From contig JAHLKD010000024.1 of NCBI GenBank assembly GCA_025526935.1, forward strand, positions 460,830 through 524,829: 64,000 bases of DNA, given 5' to 3'. The notes beneath the pieces were generated by a model. The model was given only the letters and a program-made list of their open reading frames with translations. It did no database searches and was not told where the DNA came from. Origin of the DNA: Cladochytrium replicatum. Taxonomy: Eukaryota; Chytridiomycota; Chytridiomycetes; Cladochytriales; Cladochytriaceae. Made by a program: the position numbers and the translations under genes. Within the stretch, counting starts at the first letter, position 1. The number at the start of each line of letters is the position of its first letter. This document shows positions 1 through 11,410 of the stretch, piece after piece.

Positions 1-1232
1 TCTTTGTAATCGCCGTTCGAGCTCCTGTCGGCAAAAAGAGGTGTTAAATAAAGAAAGAGCACCGCGGTAACTTGCCGATACCTTAATCACCCATTCCACC
101 ATCTCTCTTTTTCCTTTGTGCACGAGCAAGCGAACTGCGGCATCTACCTTTTTTCCTCCAAGACACTACAATAGGAGGAAGAGACCAAATGAGCACGAAA
201 TAGAAGTTAAAGATCTCCATGATAACGAGATTCCAGTCGTGGTGGTCCGGCTCGTCAATGGAGGCAGCTAAACCGATCAGAATATCAACAACCTGCGTCT
301 TGGTGAGCAGGTTCAAAAGAACTTCCTGATATAGATGACAACTCATTAGTAAGCAAGCACATCCGCCCATTAACATCGAAACGTCTACCTGAAGACTGGA
401 CTGCAGGACGCTCTCAGCAGAAGAACCAACTCCAGCCTCAATGTCGGATATAGCCAAAAGGTTCCGGAAAAAGCTAATGAGCAGCCGAATCCGTCCATAG
501 TCCTTTTCGTTCTCAAACCACACATTAGCAATTTGACTCAGAATATGTTTCGCAGAGGACATTTAGCTCACTTTTCTTCAATTTTCAACACTCCGACCAG
601 AAAATCACGAAAAATAAGAATGACATCCTCGTTTGTTAAGGCTTCCTTTATCGCCTTAGAAATTCGAGCTCTTCCGGAGCAAAATCCACTGCTTCTGGTA
701 GTATCGGCCAAATCAAAGGGACAATGATCTCGACTAGCCATCATCCTTCATTCATAAGCATACTATAGCCCGGAAAACTGTCCAATTAATCGAGCCTGCT
801 CATATAAGCACTTTCCGATCAGAAGTTGCAGAGCGAATGAGCGGCACAAGTGTCGCAATATGTTCCAACGGCCAGGCATTCAAAACACCTCCCTAGACAC
901 AGTCTCGTCGTCTCTGCGCAAGTACCTCCTCAGAGCGCGAAGACAAGCTGAAAAATATGACGCTTAGAAAGAACTGTCTTTGGTTCCGTTGGGATTCGTC
1001 AAACCTAAGCATTCGTCACCAAGACGAAGACTTTTGTTTCCACTGGTGCATTTGAACCGTCGCCCTGCTCCAGCTGCTTTTCTATTCCGTCGATTGCGGT
1101 GCATGTTTGTAAAAGGTGCTGATCGAAGATTCGCTTCAACTGTTTCGCCCTTTCAAGTTGTTTCTAGTCGTGAGCTTGTGGTGGTTCAATTGCCAATGAA
1201 CACCAAATTTGGAAGGAGCTTTGCAGGCATCT
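1..1232 (-). CDS. TOF1: Timeless/Tof1/Swi1 fork-protection protein, N-terminal part (gene runs off left edge)
   Basis: Conceptual splicing on the minus strand gives the order typical of the TIMELESS N-terminal domain. Around 1000-880 there is a GDECL..CLRALRRYLRRDDE stretch. Around 870-800 comes a LVPLIRSATSDRK segment, near 745-567 a PLIWPILPEAVDFAPEELEF stretch, and at 550-190 RIRLLISFFRNLLAI followed by SIDEPDHHDWNLVIMEIF. In the family this protein pairs with Tipin/Csm3 to stabilise stalled forks in the nucleus. Introns are inferred: a 57-nt intron with TTTTTCAG acceptor joins GDECL to CLRAL, and a 35-nt intron near 566-532 restores frame. The step between REVF and NAWPLEH (about 870) needs a frame change for which I see no clean intron, so a small indel or misread exon is possible. 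The first exon and start (candidate ATG at about 1232) are guesses. Identity is fairly secure, the exon model is not. Confidence 0.72.
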
Positions 1233-1239
1233 AAAAAAT

Positions 1240-1836
1240 TACAGATGGGTACTTTGTTTATCTATATTACAGTGTTGTTCCCTTTTTAACGTAGCAGTGG
1301 GTACTCTTGAATGAGTTGGGGAGAGGCAAGAATCAGATTTCAGTTTGACTGCAATGACAGCTAGAAATCGCAACAGTGGATGAATTAGGCGGTTCTCTCA
1401 GTTCACTGAAACGCGAAGCTATATTCATTCTCTTAGAGCAAACTGGAAAACAATGGACATTGGAAGTTAGCAGGTAACGGGAGCCAGCCGTTGCAAGATT
1501 CTTTTTAAAAGTTGTAGTGCGGAATGCAAAGGAATGTGCGTCCTTTCAAAAATGCTAGAGAAGCGCAGAAAGTACACAAAAGTAAAGTATCTGCAAACAA
1601 AAAAGTGAAATGTCGAAGTTATATTCGAGAAATTAGAAGGCGTAATAAAAGGAGTGAAAAGTTCGTGTGCCGATGAGTGCATGTGAGGTTCTTGTGGCCA
1701 TGATGATTATTTTTTGGTGACGTCGTAGTGATGGTTGAATACAGTGAGTTTAGTGAATGTGAGTCTGCGTGTGGCGGGTAGAGTTGCTTCTTGGGACGAT
1801 TACAATTGCGTCCTGAGCTTTCTTCTCGAATGGCTC
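1240..1836. other. Intergenic region between Tof1-like and homeodomain genes
   Basis: About 600 bp without a convincing reading frame on either strand. It should hold the Tof1 promoter (minus-strand gene starting near 1232) and the 3' UTR of the homeodomain gene. I see no repeat or RNA gene. Confidence 0.6.
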
Positions 1837-2878
1837 CTAATCGCGAATTCGCATTTGAGCGACAGCGTTGGCAAAAGAAGTGCATGGCGACGGTGCGACA
1901 CTGCTCGGCGGTGTTGGTGTAGCCGGAGTTGTAGCAGATCCATGTTTTGGTTTTGGGCCTTTCTTGCCGGGCATTCGAACCACGTACACGATCTGTCCGG
2001 ACGGAGTTCGCGTTTTGGAAAGGTAGCGCCTGCGGCCGTTCACAAACCTATGGCACTTCAATATGACGAAGGTTTGGGTGTCTAACATATAAGAATACAT
2101 ACCAGTTTTCCAGTTGTGTCTCGCTGAGGTTGTACAGTTCGATCATTTCAAGCTTGGTTTTCCTGTCGGGGAAAGGGCAAGCCTTGTGCTCGTGAAGCCA
2201 GGCGATAAGGTCTCTGACAACTTCCTTGGGAAAGTGCCTCCGCTTCTGCTGCACCGGCTCATACGCGGGGGCAGGTTGTGGAGATGGAGACTGGCTATCA
2301 TCTGCCATCAAGGCCATCATGGAAAGTGCGTGCTGGTGGTCGTTCGACGCCATTGGGTCGTACATATGCTCATGCTGGTGGGCATGGTGATCCGGGTTGA
2401 GTGCGGCTTGAAGGTGCGCAAAGTGGCCTTGTTGGAAGTGCTCCTCGCGCATAAACGGATGAGAGAACGAAGAAACGTATGAACGAGGATCTTCGTCAGC
2501 GTCTCGCTCCATGTTGTCCGCTTGGGTGGGAGATGAGTCTCTACGGGTGTACGCCGGAGTCGCGGAGTCTCTTCCGTATTCTGGCGAGGCGGAGAGATCA
2601 CGCCAGGCATACGCGCCCATTTCCTGCTTGACCTTTACGCGATGGGGCAAGGTCCTTGTGCGTACTTGTGGAGCTTGGGTTGGTGGAGGCGGTGAGGGCA
2701 GCGCATGATCCGGAATCGACTCCGGATCGGATAGCGGTGGTGAATCGGCGCGAGAAGAGTCCGGAGTACGCGAGATTGAGTTATCGGCGAGAGCGAGGAG
2801 GTTCTGGGCTGCAACATAATCACCCTTGTCGGGGATAGCGATGGGCAGGGACGGGGTTGGGTAGGCGTTGAGAAGCAT
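1837..2878 (-). CDS. TALE/KN-type homeodomain transcription factor
   Basis: Two exons (2878-2103 and 2047-1837) joined across a 55-nt GTATGT...CATAG intron give 328 residues. The intron interrupts the homeodomain recognition helix: QLENW is completed by FVNGRRRYL, the WFxNxRRR signature of homeodomain helix 3. The domain spans about residues 212-270 (RRHFPKEVVRDLIAWLHEHK then CPFPDRKTKLEMIELYNLSE), and the extra residues between helices 1 and 2 fit the TALE/KN class. N-terminal to it are a Ser/Pro-rich region and a His-rich stretch (about 150-185), both low complexity as in many activation domains. The C-terminal tail is basic (GKKGPKPKHG), a candidate nuclear signal. Expected to bind DNA in the nucleus, but the target is not visible. 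Mating-type HD genes are an alternative, yet no HD1/HD2 partner lies alongside. Confidence 0.9.
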
Positions 2879-3664
2879 TTGCGACAGATCAAAGGCAGAG
2901 CAGCAGAGAGCAAGGGCGAGTCAGCGAGGTTAAATGCTGGACTGGGAGCGTAAAGCGTTGACGGGAGGGCGGCAGTTGGGAGCGCTGTGTGTGTGACAGG
3001 TGTGGCTGGAGCGGGGCGATTTGTGACAGGTGACTGGTGACGGGGGTGGGTGGGTGGAATAATAGAGACATGAGACGCGATGATACACCAGAGAATCCTG
3101 CTGGGGGATGTAGGGCAGCAGACGCTACAGAAATGCGTTGTGCGAACTGTATGTCTATCGAGAGTGTGTCTGGTAGTTTACTGCTCTGGCCGAATCTGGA
3201 AATGAAGCTCAATTTGGCGATGATCTGCCGGACGGAAGATCATGGGTGTACTGTGCATATCATTATCAAAGTGCATAATGATACACTGTAATCATCGTTT
3301 ATCTTGGTCCTTGATGCAGTCCCCATGCTTGCTTGCTTCATTATTCTCTCATCCGACCATCCAACCCTGTAGTACACAACTGAAGTCCACCGCTAACCCA
3401 CACTATTAGCGCACGAGTCATCAAAATCTCTAGCAAAATCTCTCGAAATGGCAAAAGTTGAGTGGTGTTATCGAAGCTGAATCACGCACGTGAGGGATGC
3501 GATGCTGCCCGATGCTGGTTGGTCGAAATCTTAACTGCCATATCCGGATAAATTGCGAGAGTTTAAATTGTTTGTGGCTTCAACAAAACGTGTCGTTAAC
3601 ATTCGAACATTATCATTACTCTGAACAGCTAGTCCACTTACTCGATATCTGAAAGGCACTCAAC
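2879..3664. promoter_or_regulatory. Divergent intergenic region between homeodomain gene and DMC1
   Basis: Both neighbouring genes are transcribed away from this 786-bp stretch, so it should carry both promoters. It contains GT-rich tracts near 2985-3060. I recognise no specific operator or conserved meiotic element, and the weak frames here look non-coding. Confidence 0.5.
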
Positions 3665-5181
3665 ATGTCCGCACAAGATCAGCAAGTTGCAAACCTGGAG
3701 GATCAAGATGATGTCGATGTAATTACCTAAAGTTCTTAGTTCCATACAGTTTTTGCGCTTTTGCTTTATCCATAGCCATATCACCACTCTTACTCTTCTC
3801 AATGCGCTTCGCAAAATCGCAGCTATGATCGCTCTGATCTTTTTTGTGAAACATTCCCGTATCAACTTTTCTTCGTGACATGACGGGATGACTACTGATG
3901 ACCACCTATCAACTCATACTTCTCTCCACCATGCAGATGGCTCCAGTATGATATCCAAGGTGCAAGTTCAACTAGTCCGGTGACTAATACTCTTGCAGGA
4001 TTTCATTGAAATCGAGAAGTTGCAAGAGACGGGGATCGGAATGGCGGATATCACCAAGCTAAAGGCGCAAGGGATCGCAACCGTCAGGGTAATGATTCTC
4101 TCAAATTGATTGGTTTACGTATGTTGATCCTGCCTTTCTCCAATCAGGATGTTCAAATGGCAACCACGCGTCATCTGCAAAAGATCAAGGGCATGTCCGA
4201 AGCCAAAGTCGAGAAGATCAAGGAAGCCGCAGCGAAACTCCTTCCAGCCACTTTCATGTCAGGTGTCGAGGTTTGTTAGGAATTGAGAAAGAACTTCGAT
4301 TGACCGAGGGATCGTACTTAAGTTCTCTGAGCGCCGCAAGCTTGTTCATCGCATTTCCACTGGAAGCAAGGAGCTCGACAAGCTTCTCGGTGGGGGCGTC
4401 CAGTCGATGTCCATTACCGAAGCATTCGGAGAGGTTATAATGGCTTGATTGTGCCAATCATATCTTGATGCTGATAGGTTTCCTCAGTTCCGAACTGGAA
4501 AAACCCAAATGAGTCACACGCTCTGCGTAACTGCCCAGCTACCTCGAAGCATGGGTGGTGCAGAAGGCAAGGTACGTTCGCCCGGCGTCTGTTTGCCTGC
4601 GGTTGAATTTCCATGTGATTCTCTAGGCTGCTTTCATCGACACGGAGGGCACCTTCAGACCCGAACGTATCGAAGCAATTGCAAATCGCTTCGGCGTTGA
4701 TCCCGAAGCCGCTCTCGAGAACATCACCGTGGCCCGAGCCTACAACTCTGAGCACCAGCACGAACTTCTCAACATCCTCGCCGCAATCTTTGCTACTGAG
4801 AAAGATTATCGCCTCCTCATTGTTGACTCCATCATCGCACTCTTCCGCACTGACTTCTCCGGTCGCGGTGAGCTCGCGGATCGACAGCAGAAACTGGGCG
4901 TCATGCTTTCGAAGCTCATGAAGATCGCTGAGGCGTTCAATGTTGCGGTGTTCATAACCAATCAGATGTGCGCTGACCCCGGAGGAGCAGTGAGCTTTGT
5001 TGCCGACCCCAAGAAGCCGATCGGTGGTCACGTTTTGGCACATGCAAGCACGACTCGACTTTACCTGAAGAAGGGAAGGGGGGAGTCAAGGATTTGCAAG
5101 ATCTACGACTCACCAGACGTTCCCGAGGCGGAGGCAGTCTACAGCATCTCAGTTGGAGGAATCGTCGACGTTTCCGAGTGA
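3665..5181 (+). CDS. DMC1: Meiotic recombinase Dmc1 (RecA/Rad51 family)
   Basis: Six exons (3665-3718, 3999-4088, 4148-4270, 4323-4433, 4488-4571, 4627-5181) give 338 residues, the normal DMC1 size. The N-terminal helix-hairpin-helix part ([20 protein letters not shown]) is followed by the ATPase core. Walker A GEFRTGKT (about 125-132) is created exactly across the 54-nt fourth intron. Walker B is LLIVD (217-221). DMC1 rather than RAD51 is indicated by [36 protein letters not shown] and [13 protein letters not shown]. Family role: forms filaments on single-stranded DNA for interhomologue strand exchange in meiosis. Introns 2-5 are 52-59 nt but intron 1 is 280 nt and holds an antisense ORF. 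The start was chosen because MSAQDQQ is the only in-frame Met joining cleanly to the HhH exon. No disabling change seen. Confidence 0.95.
3723..3905 (-). other. 60-codon antisense ORF inside DMC1 intron 1
   Basis: The first DMC1 intron is five times longer than the other introns of the gene. On its opposite strand it contains a 60-codon frame with charged composition (many Lys, Asp, Arg; it ends [15 protein letters not shown]). No family is recognised. It may be a nested gene or gene fragment, or simply chance. Listed because the intron length is otherwise unexplained. Confidence 0.2.
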
Positions 5182-6263
5182 TATGTGGGTTTAATTCGAA
5201 GTACTCAAACATGCATCTCAATGAACCCTTATGTACAGCAATATGATCTTTCTCAATATTTCTGTGTTAATTTCTCAACCTTGCCCGAAACATTGCAGCA
5301 TCATTTATTATACCCAATCAGCGGCAACCGTGAGATAAAATTAAAATTGGCATTTAAGTCGCCCTGTCGAAGTGATGACATCCGGCTTTTGCCAAGACAG
5401 GGCAGCGATATTTTATCGGAAAAAACTGACCCGCATCAGATTCGTGGCAGACTTGCCAAAGCTATACTGCAAAGTGACGACCAAACTAGCCCATCACTTG
5501 GAGGAATTATTCGAATCCCTCCTGATCCACTTCCGCTCCCTCCATCTTATCAAAACAACCATCCCAATCATTTCGAACGTGACGTAAATTGGCTATCTCA
5601 CCAACTAACTTCACACAATTCAACCACCAAGTTGTCCATCCAAAACGCTCGATCTCTTAATCTGGTGGATTAAATTCAACCTCGATCTAATGATTCGTCC
5701 GGCTTGATCTGTTAATCTCACACTCTGCAACCACCTACCTTCTACAACAGCGAACAGAACCGTTGAGCTCTCGTACAAGGCGATGAAAAAATGTGCTATA
5801 TTTCTCTTCAGAATCGTCACCACCCACAAACCCATGTGTTTTTGCTGCCAGAGGAGCTACTAGTCTCAGATCTTTGCCATCATACTTCAGCCATCGCGTG
5901 CACTGTCGCTCAACCCTCTCTCATCTTTTATCACAGAATCATGATCCGTTTATTTCACTACGTAAGTGAGTACCCGGAGATTGAATGAGACCTACTAGTG
6001 GGCCATTTTTGGTAAGCAGAACTGGCGATGCGGGATGAACTGAACGTTGAGTATCAGTCTCCTGACCACCCCCGCGACGCGTCCCCCGACTTCTTTTAAC
6101 TCCGAGTGCTGCACGCATCTCTTCGGCTCTTCCCTTCGCACAAGCTATTGCTTCTCCTAAATACACCACCAATCAGAGATCCGTACTTTTCGTCACCGTA
6201 ATTGCGCGTTGAGAACACGTCAAATCCTCCAGCTCTGTACATATCCTCATCCGACTCGACTGT
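5182..6263. other. Intergenic region downstream of DMC1
   Basis: About 1.1 kb following the DMC1 stop. A 162-codon plus-strand frame (5185-5673) crosses it, but its composition is like intergenic DNA and it begins inside the DMC1 3' UTR, so I do not call it a gene. No repeat or RNA gene seen. Confidence 0.5.
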
Positions 6264-7330
6264 TTGGCTGCGTACATAGATAGATGTGTCCGACATCGAG
6301 CGATGATTTGGCACGCAATTCTGTGGCTCGCTTTCCTTGGGATGACGTTTGTACACTCGGAGCGGAAGTCCTCACGAGCATCTGCTTCCATATGCGCGGA
6401 GGTGCTACTTCGCGAAGTCAGGGCTAAAAACCTACGCCTATCTTGCAACTCTGACGCAAGGATGCGCGTGACGGTCTTGAAACGACGCGAAAAGTCGCTT
6501 TACATCGAAGCACTCAATGCTCGAAAACGACTCGCGATCTCGCGCCGTGATGAAAAGAAGAAAACGAAGGCGTTCAAAGTGCTCGCAAATGCCTCAAAGC
6601 GGAGCGACGATGGAAACAGTGCCACACTCGCACTTATTCTCAACATGGAGGCAAAGTTCTCCGAGCGTCTTCAGGAAGTGACCTCGGTGTATGCTGTACC
6701 ATGCGCGCAGGAGGAATTCAATTGAATGTCAGCTGCTATATGAACGCAACAAGCACCAACAGTAAATCGACGCAACGACGCATGATCTGAACGAAGCCAA
6801 GGCCAGGAACAAGTACTTATCATACACCATCAAGAACCAACGAGAGGATATTATGAAATCACCGTTCGTTTCGCTTTCGCTGTGATCGAGCTCAAAGCCA
6901 AGAAATCGCGTATCTTCAGCACGCTTAACGATGCAAACAACGAAATCGCAAGTCTGGACGACGACAAAGCGGAACTGCAAGCGTCTCCTTGTCGGGGAGG
7001 TTGTTGAGAAGGCTGAGTTTTACGAACAAGCGGAGACGCATTCATTGGAGCAAAACAAAATTCTTGATGCTCTCAACAGAGAGATTCAGAGCTCTTCCAC
7101 AACCTTACAAAAGAACGCGCTCGCATATCTGAGTTGGAGCGGAAGTTCGACGAATGGACATCGACATACAGTTCTGCAACGGAGCGCATACAGGTGAAGT
7201 TTACTGGAATCGTGACACGCACGATCATCAAAGGCCCCAGATGTCAGAACTACAGGATGGGAATGTCAAACTTTCCAAACCCTCGAACAAGCGCGATACG
7301 ACAACGGATATCCCGTTGAACACGGTGAGT
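6264..7330 (+). pseudogene. Decayed coiled-coil protein gene
   Basis: Three stretches in shifting frames all read as charged, heptad-like helix. They are KKKTKAFKVLANASKRSDDG (near 6560-6610), LNEAKARNKYLSYTIKNQRE (near 6790-6850) and NLTKERARISELERKFDEW (near 7100-7155). A fourth, AVIELKAKKSRIF then LNDANNEIASLDDDKAEL, lies between 6880 and 6980. Passing between them needs changes of frame not supported by good splice sites; for example, near 7090 one missing G separates REIQ from ELFHNL. Best read as a broken gene for a long coiled-coil protein. The family is not identifiable. A multi-intron active gene cannot be fully excluded. Confidence 0.4.
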
Positions 7331-7922
7331 ATGATGAACAGAATGCTCGCACGCCTCATTCGAAGCCGAAGTCTATTCTTTCAGAGACAAAGGACACGAA
7401 CACTGTGAAGCCAGCAGGAAGCACTCACAATTGCACAGTTCGGTTCTGTCAGAGCTTCGATGAGCTTACTAAGCGAGTTGCCAAATATTCTGTACACCGA
7501 GATCGCCGTAACCAATGATGAATCAGGGATTGTTTCATTAGCCAACAATCCTTGCGTGTGGAGCACGTACCTTGCAAGCAAACTTTCTACGGATCTCCCC
7601 ATTATGACACTCAAAGGCTTCTCCGACACATCAGTTGAACTCGCGATCGCGGCTAGTATCGTTATCCCCCGGTTATCTAGGACCATATTGCATCACACAT
7701 TCATGTTCTTACGCGCTGTTACTGCATCATTGCTTCCACACTCAAACGAAGGAGATTCGTAAAGGTGCCTGAAGTTAAGGATCACGATGTCCGAGAAATC
7801 GCACCGGTTCTTCTTCAACTCGGGAACAAGTGAATGAAGCATCCTTTACTTTGGACTTTTTCTTGTTGATGTTGTACCCAATGACTAATTTCGACAGTAC
7901 GTTTTACTTGAGAGCTATGTTT
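7331..7922. other. Region with opposing uninformative frames
   Basis: A 100-codon plus frame (7460-7762) and a 101-codon minus frame (7686-7381) overlap. Both contain plausible residues, but neither matches a family I recognise, and no intron pattern or start context favours either. It may belong to the decayed coiled-coil locus. Confidence 0.3.
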
Positions 7923-8387
7923 AGTGACCCATTCAGTTCGGGATGGTTTTCTGAAATCTTTGATGTGAGCTTGTTATTTTCATTTTTATGTGACCAAATC
8001 AGACAGACCTTCTTTTTGCTACTTTTGCATCATGCATGTTTGCTTTATAAATGTTGCATCTGACAATTCCACAGTTCCGGTCCAACTGTTTGAACGGGGA
8101 AGTGGAGGTATCTGGACGTACCACTCAACCAATTCAAATCATTACCATTAACTTAGTGACCCATTCAGTTCGGGATGGTTTTCTGAAATCTTTGATGTGA
8201 GCTTGTTATTTTCATTTTTATGTGACCAAATCAGAACAGACCTTCTTTTTGCTACTTTTGCATCATGCATGTTTGCTTTATAAATGTTGCATCTGACAAT
8301 TCCACAGTTCCGGTCCAACTGTTTGAACGGGGAAGTGGAGGTATCTGGACGTACCACTCAACCAATTCAAATCATTACCATTAACTT
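7923..8387. repeat. Perfect-looking 232/233-bp tandem duplication
   Basis: The block starting AGTGACCCATTCAGTTCGG at 7923 is repeated at 8155. The copies differ, as far as I can read, by one extra A in the second (AATCAGAACAG against AATCAGACAG). The second copy ends near 8387 before unique sequence resumes. Near identity implies a very recent duplication or an assembly artefact. No coding content is evident. Confidence 0.96.
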
Positions 8388-8390
8388 AGT

Positions 8391-8874
8391 AATTCCAAGC
8401 TGAAGACTCGAGACCGAGCAACTTACGCCTGACTTAGTGTCTCTCGACAGTCTCATTTACTAAGACGGGAGCGAGTTAGATATCCTGAACATTGAGACAT
8501 GGAATAATTTTCTGAGCCCCCGCAATCACTATGCTGACTTGGGTCCTATCTACTATGATACATGTATGTCATTACTTCACATTGCATTTTCAATTCGCTG
8601 CATGCGCTAAGAGCGTTTGTCGACGCCAAGCCCCGAGACGAAACACGACAAGTTGCTAGCTGGCATTGTTGCTGGAAGGAAGTGCGAACTCTGAGAAAAT
8701 CCTGGTTTGCCACATCTCTTGGTGAGGACTAATGCGCATGCATTGTCGCCGAAATATTGAAAACTTCTTCGCATTTCGAAAGTGCTTTATGAGGGATGGA
8801 ATTGCTCGAGAATTGAAGCTCGACACTTCTCAGATTGTTTCTAATATCGTGCACAATAGGTTCTTACTTCCGTC
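8391..8874. other. Upstream region of the transporter gene
   Basis: About 480 bp without a supported gene. It precedes the transporter start codon at 8875 and presumably contains its promoter. No motif is recognised with confidence. Confidence 0.5.
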
Positions 8875-10512
8875 ATGGTAGATTCACCCTCGAGAAATTC
8901 TCGAGCCAGTAACTCCCTGAACCTTAACATCCCGGTGTATCGGCTCCCATCAGTGATTGGGACTGATCACATCGCTCTCGCCCATTCCCGCTCCAGCAGC
9001 GCACCATCATCCCAATCGGTGCATGCCAGCCCCCATCGACCGCTTTACTCTAATAGCATCACTTCCACTTCTGCACATTCACCCACCTTTGCACCGAGCG
9101 CTGAACTTCCAACAAACTACATGGAAGAAAGCGAAAACTTTGGTGCCATGAGGATACCCAATGGATCGAATGGCACAGGACTATCGCTCCACCGTTCTTC
9201 AATTACAACTGCTGAGAACAACGATCATTACTTCACCTCACGGCAACATCAGACTGACGTAGATCACGACATGCTCTCGAAAAAGTTTGACGCTGTCCAC
9301 CATGATAAGGAGAGAAGCTCATATTTTGCCGCAAACGGCAACAATCACTCACACGAGAGCCATCAACAAAATCACAAGCATCAGAGCTCAAGTAGCTCCA
9401 TATATGAGACCGTGCGCTTCTTAGTCCTATGCATCCTGTGGTACTCCACGTCTGCTATGACCAACAACCTCGGAAAGCAGATTCTCAACATATTTCGTTA
9501 TCCGGTCACGCTCACACTCGTCCAGTTTGCTTTTGTTGCGTCGTTTTCGGTTTTGGTGGAAAAGCTTGGGTGGGGACGATTACGTCCATGGAGTAGAGAG
9601 ATTGTGATGACCACGGCCCCTCTGTCAGGATTTCAAATTGTTGGACATATTTTTTCCAGCATTGCGATTTCGAGGGTTACTGTTAGCTTTGCGCACACCG
9701 TGAAGGTAAGATAGCAACGGGATACTCCACACGATTAATTCAGATTACCATTACATCAGGCGCTTTCCCCTCTTTTCACCGTCGCAATATACCGGGTCTT
9801 TTACAGCATCGCATATTCCTACAGAGTTTACGTGGCGCTTATTCCATTGACTGCGGGCGTAATGCTTGTTTGCAGCAACAAAGTCAGCTTCAACCTGGTT
9901 GGCTTTGTATGCGCACTGGGATCCACGTTCACTTTCGTGCTTCAGAACATCTTCTCCAAGAAGCTGTTCACGTCTCCAGCACCGGATACTCTTCATTCCA
10001 ATGCGAACGGCGTGGCCAACGGGTCAGCCGGCACAACTACAAAACCCACAATGAAGAAGCTCGATAAACTGAACCTTCTATTCTATTCCTCGGCGCTCGC
10101 CTTCGCTATGATGTTCCCGATCTGGTTTTACTCTGAAGGAACCACTCTATTCTTTTCTTCCCGGACAGCGAACGTGGGCGAAATAATCTTACCGTCGGCA
10201 CCTCCACCGTCAGCCCTTCACGTTGCCTTTCTTTTTTTCTTGAACGGCACGTCGCACTTCCTTCAGAACATGTTTGCGTTCTGGATCCTCTCGCTCGTGT
10301 CCCCGGTCACGTACTCCATCGCCTCCCTCGTGAAACGTATCTATGTGATCGTTGCGAGCATCATCTACTTTGGCGACGCTGTTGCGCCGCTGCAGAGCTT
10401 TGGGATCGTTCTCAGTGTAGTGGGACTCTACATGTACGACCTTGCTAAGAGGGACGTTGATAAGGGCGAGGCGAAACTAGCCGCTCAACCTGTGTTGCCG
10501 GGTGGATCGTAG
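8875..10512 (+). CDS. Triose-phosphate/nucleotide-sugar transporter family membrane protein (Sly41-like)
   Basis: Exons 8875-9705 and 9760-10512 joined over a 54-nt intron (GTAAGA...CATCAG) give 527 residues. About 175 N-terminal residues are hydrophilic, Ser/His/Asn-rich and presumably cytosolic. A multi-TM TPT/DMT core follows: FLVLCILWYSTSAMTNNLGK, TLVQFAFVASFSVLV, then VSFAHTVKALSPLFTVAIYR across the splice, and near the C-terminus LVSPVTYSIASLVKRIYVIV and FGIVLSVVGLYMYDLAKR. The HTVKALSPLFT and SPVTYSIASLVKR motifs are typical of the TPT family that includes yeast SLY41, a secretory-pathway membrane protein. The transported substrate cannot be told from sequence. A low-complexity Asn/Gly/Thr loop interrupts the core around residue 310. 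The start was chosen as the first Met of the open frame. Confidence 0.88.
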
Positions 10513-10767
10513 GCGTCGTAGAACACTGTAATCGAGGGCGTTGGAGTCCATACTTTTTGGGGTAAAATTCTCACGCCAACTTTATGCCACCGTTTATGCT
10601 ATCTTTGCACATCGAAGTGTTTTGGTGGATACCTCCACATCTTTAACCGTAACTGAATCTGTCCACTTTGTTTTGAAATCGTCGATTTGTGTCATTGCAT
10701 TCCCCGCCATTCAAAACTCATTCATTGATCTCCAAACTGATCCAAAATGAAGCTCGTCACAGAATAA

Positions 10768-11410
10768 TCATGCTTTTGCCTTGATCTGGTAGAGGGGGTT
10801 CATCTCATCTGCAGCAATGTCCTCCTGCACGTTCTTCCACTTGTACGAACGGTCCACGATCGGGGGGAACCATTCACCCTCCGTATTCAGCGCGTATACT
10901 CCAGTCTTCTCTGGTGCTGCTACTTCTTTCGCCGGGGAAGGAAGCCTAGTTTCATCCACCCCAAAGATTTCGATTCAATAACAAATCAGAATCTACAGGA
11001 GAGGATTAACATACGCAGGCTGAGCCGCAGCAGAGAGAATGTGCGTGGAGATATCCGAGGAAGTGAACACCACCGTCTGCAAAAGAATCGGTCAGAAAAC
11101 TATTCCATCGAGACATTGTCAGTGTTTCATACTTGGGGGTAGCTTCGTCTGGTGTCACGGTTGAAGTAGTAGTTCTTGTGGATCGCCTCATTCTTCCATG
11201 GGACGTACGCTGGCTGTGAACCAGGGTTCGGCGAGCGGGTGTAACTTGCTGGAGGCAAGCTGCCCGGGTGGTCCGGGTTCTAGTTGGAGTAATTGAGATA
11301 ATTCAGCACTAAGGTCTCTGGATTCATACAACAATGACGAGCCATTTCCAGTCCTTGATGCTCTTAGGAATCCACGACAGCCAGCGAGGCGGAGGGACCG
11401 GAGGTGCCAT
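10768..11410 (-). CDS. Small four-exon protein, possibly mitochondrial complex I accessory-like
   Basis: Exons 11410-11330, 11279-11133, 11076-11015 and 10945-10768, with introns of 50, 56, 69 nt and good GT-AG ends, splice to 155 codons in one frame. Features: a Trp-rich N-terminus (PPPRWLSWIPKSIKDWKWLV) that may be a short membrane or targeting segment, then VPWKNEAIHKNYYFNRDTRR, and a hydrophilic C-terminus ending YQIKAKA. The clean exon structure and regular amino-acid use argue for a real, conserved gene. I do not recognise the family with confidence. The PWKNEAIHKN...RRxYP pattern suggests a small respiratory-complex subunit, but this is only an impression. Confidence 0.75.

Noticed and set aside
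980-1234. 84-codon plus-strand frame opposite the Tof1-like gene
   Set aside because: The minus strand of the same DNA encodes recognisable Timeless motifs, so this is a shadow.
2114-2482. 122-codon plus-strand frame over the homeodomain gene
   Set aside because: Antisense to well-supported coding sequence with a TALE homeodomain.
4435-5043. 202-codon minus-strand frame over DMC1
   Set aside because: Antisense shadow of the RecA core; no independent support.
5185-5673. 162-codon plus-strand frame downstream of DMC1
   Set aside because: Begins within the DMC1 3' end, has no recognisable motif, and its composition resembles intergenic DNA.
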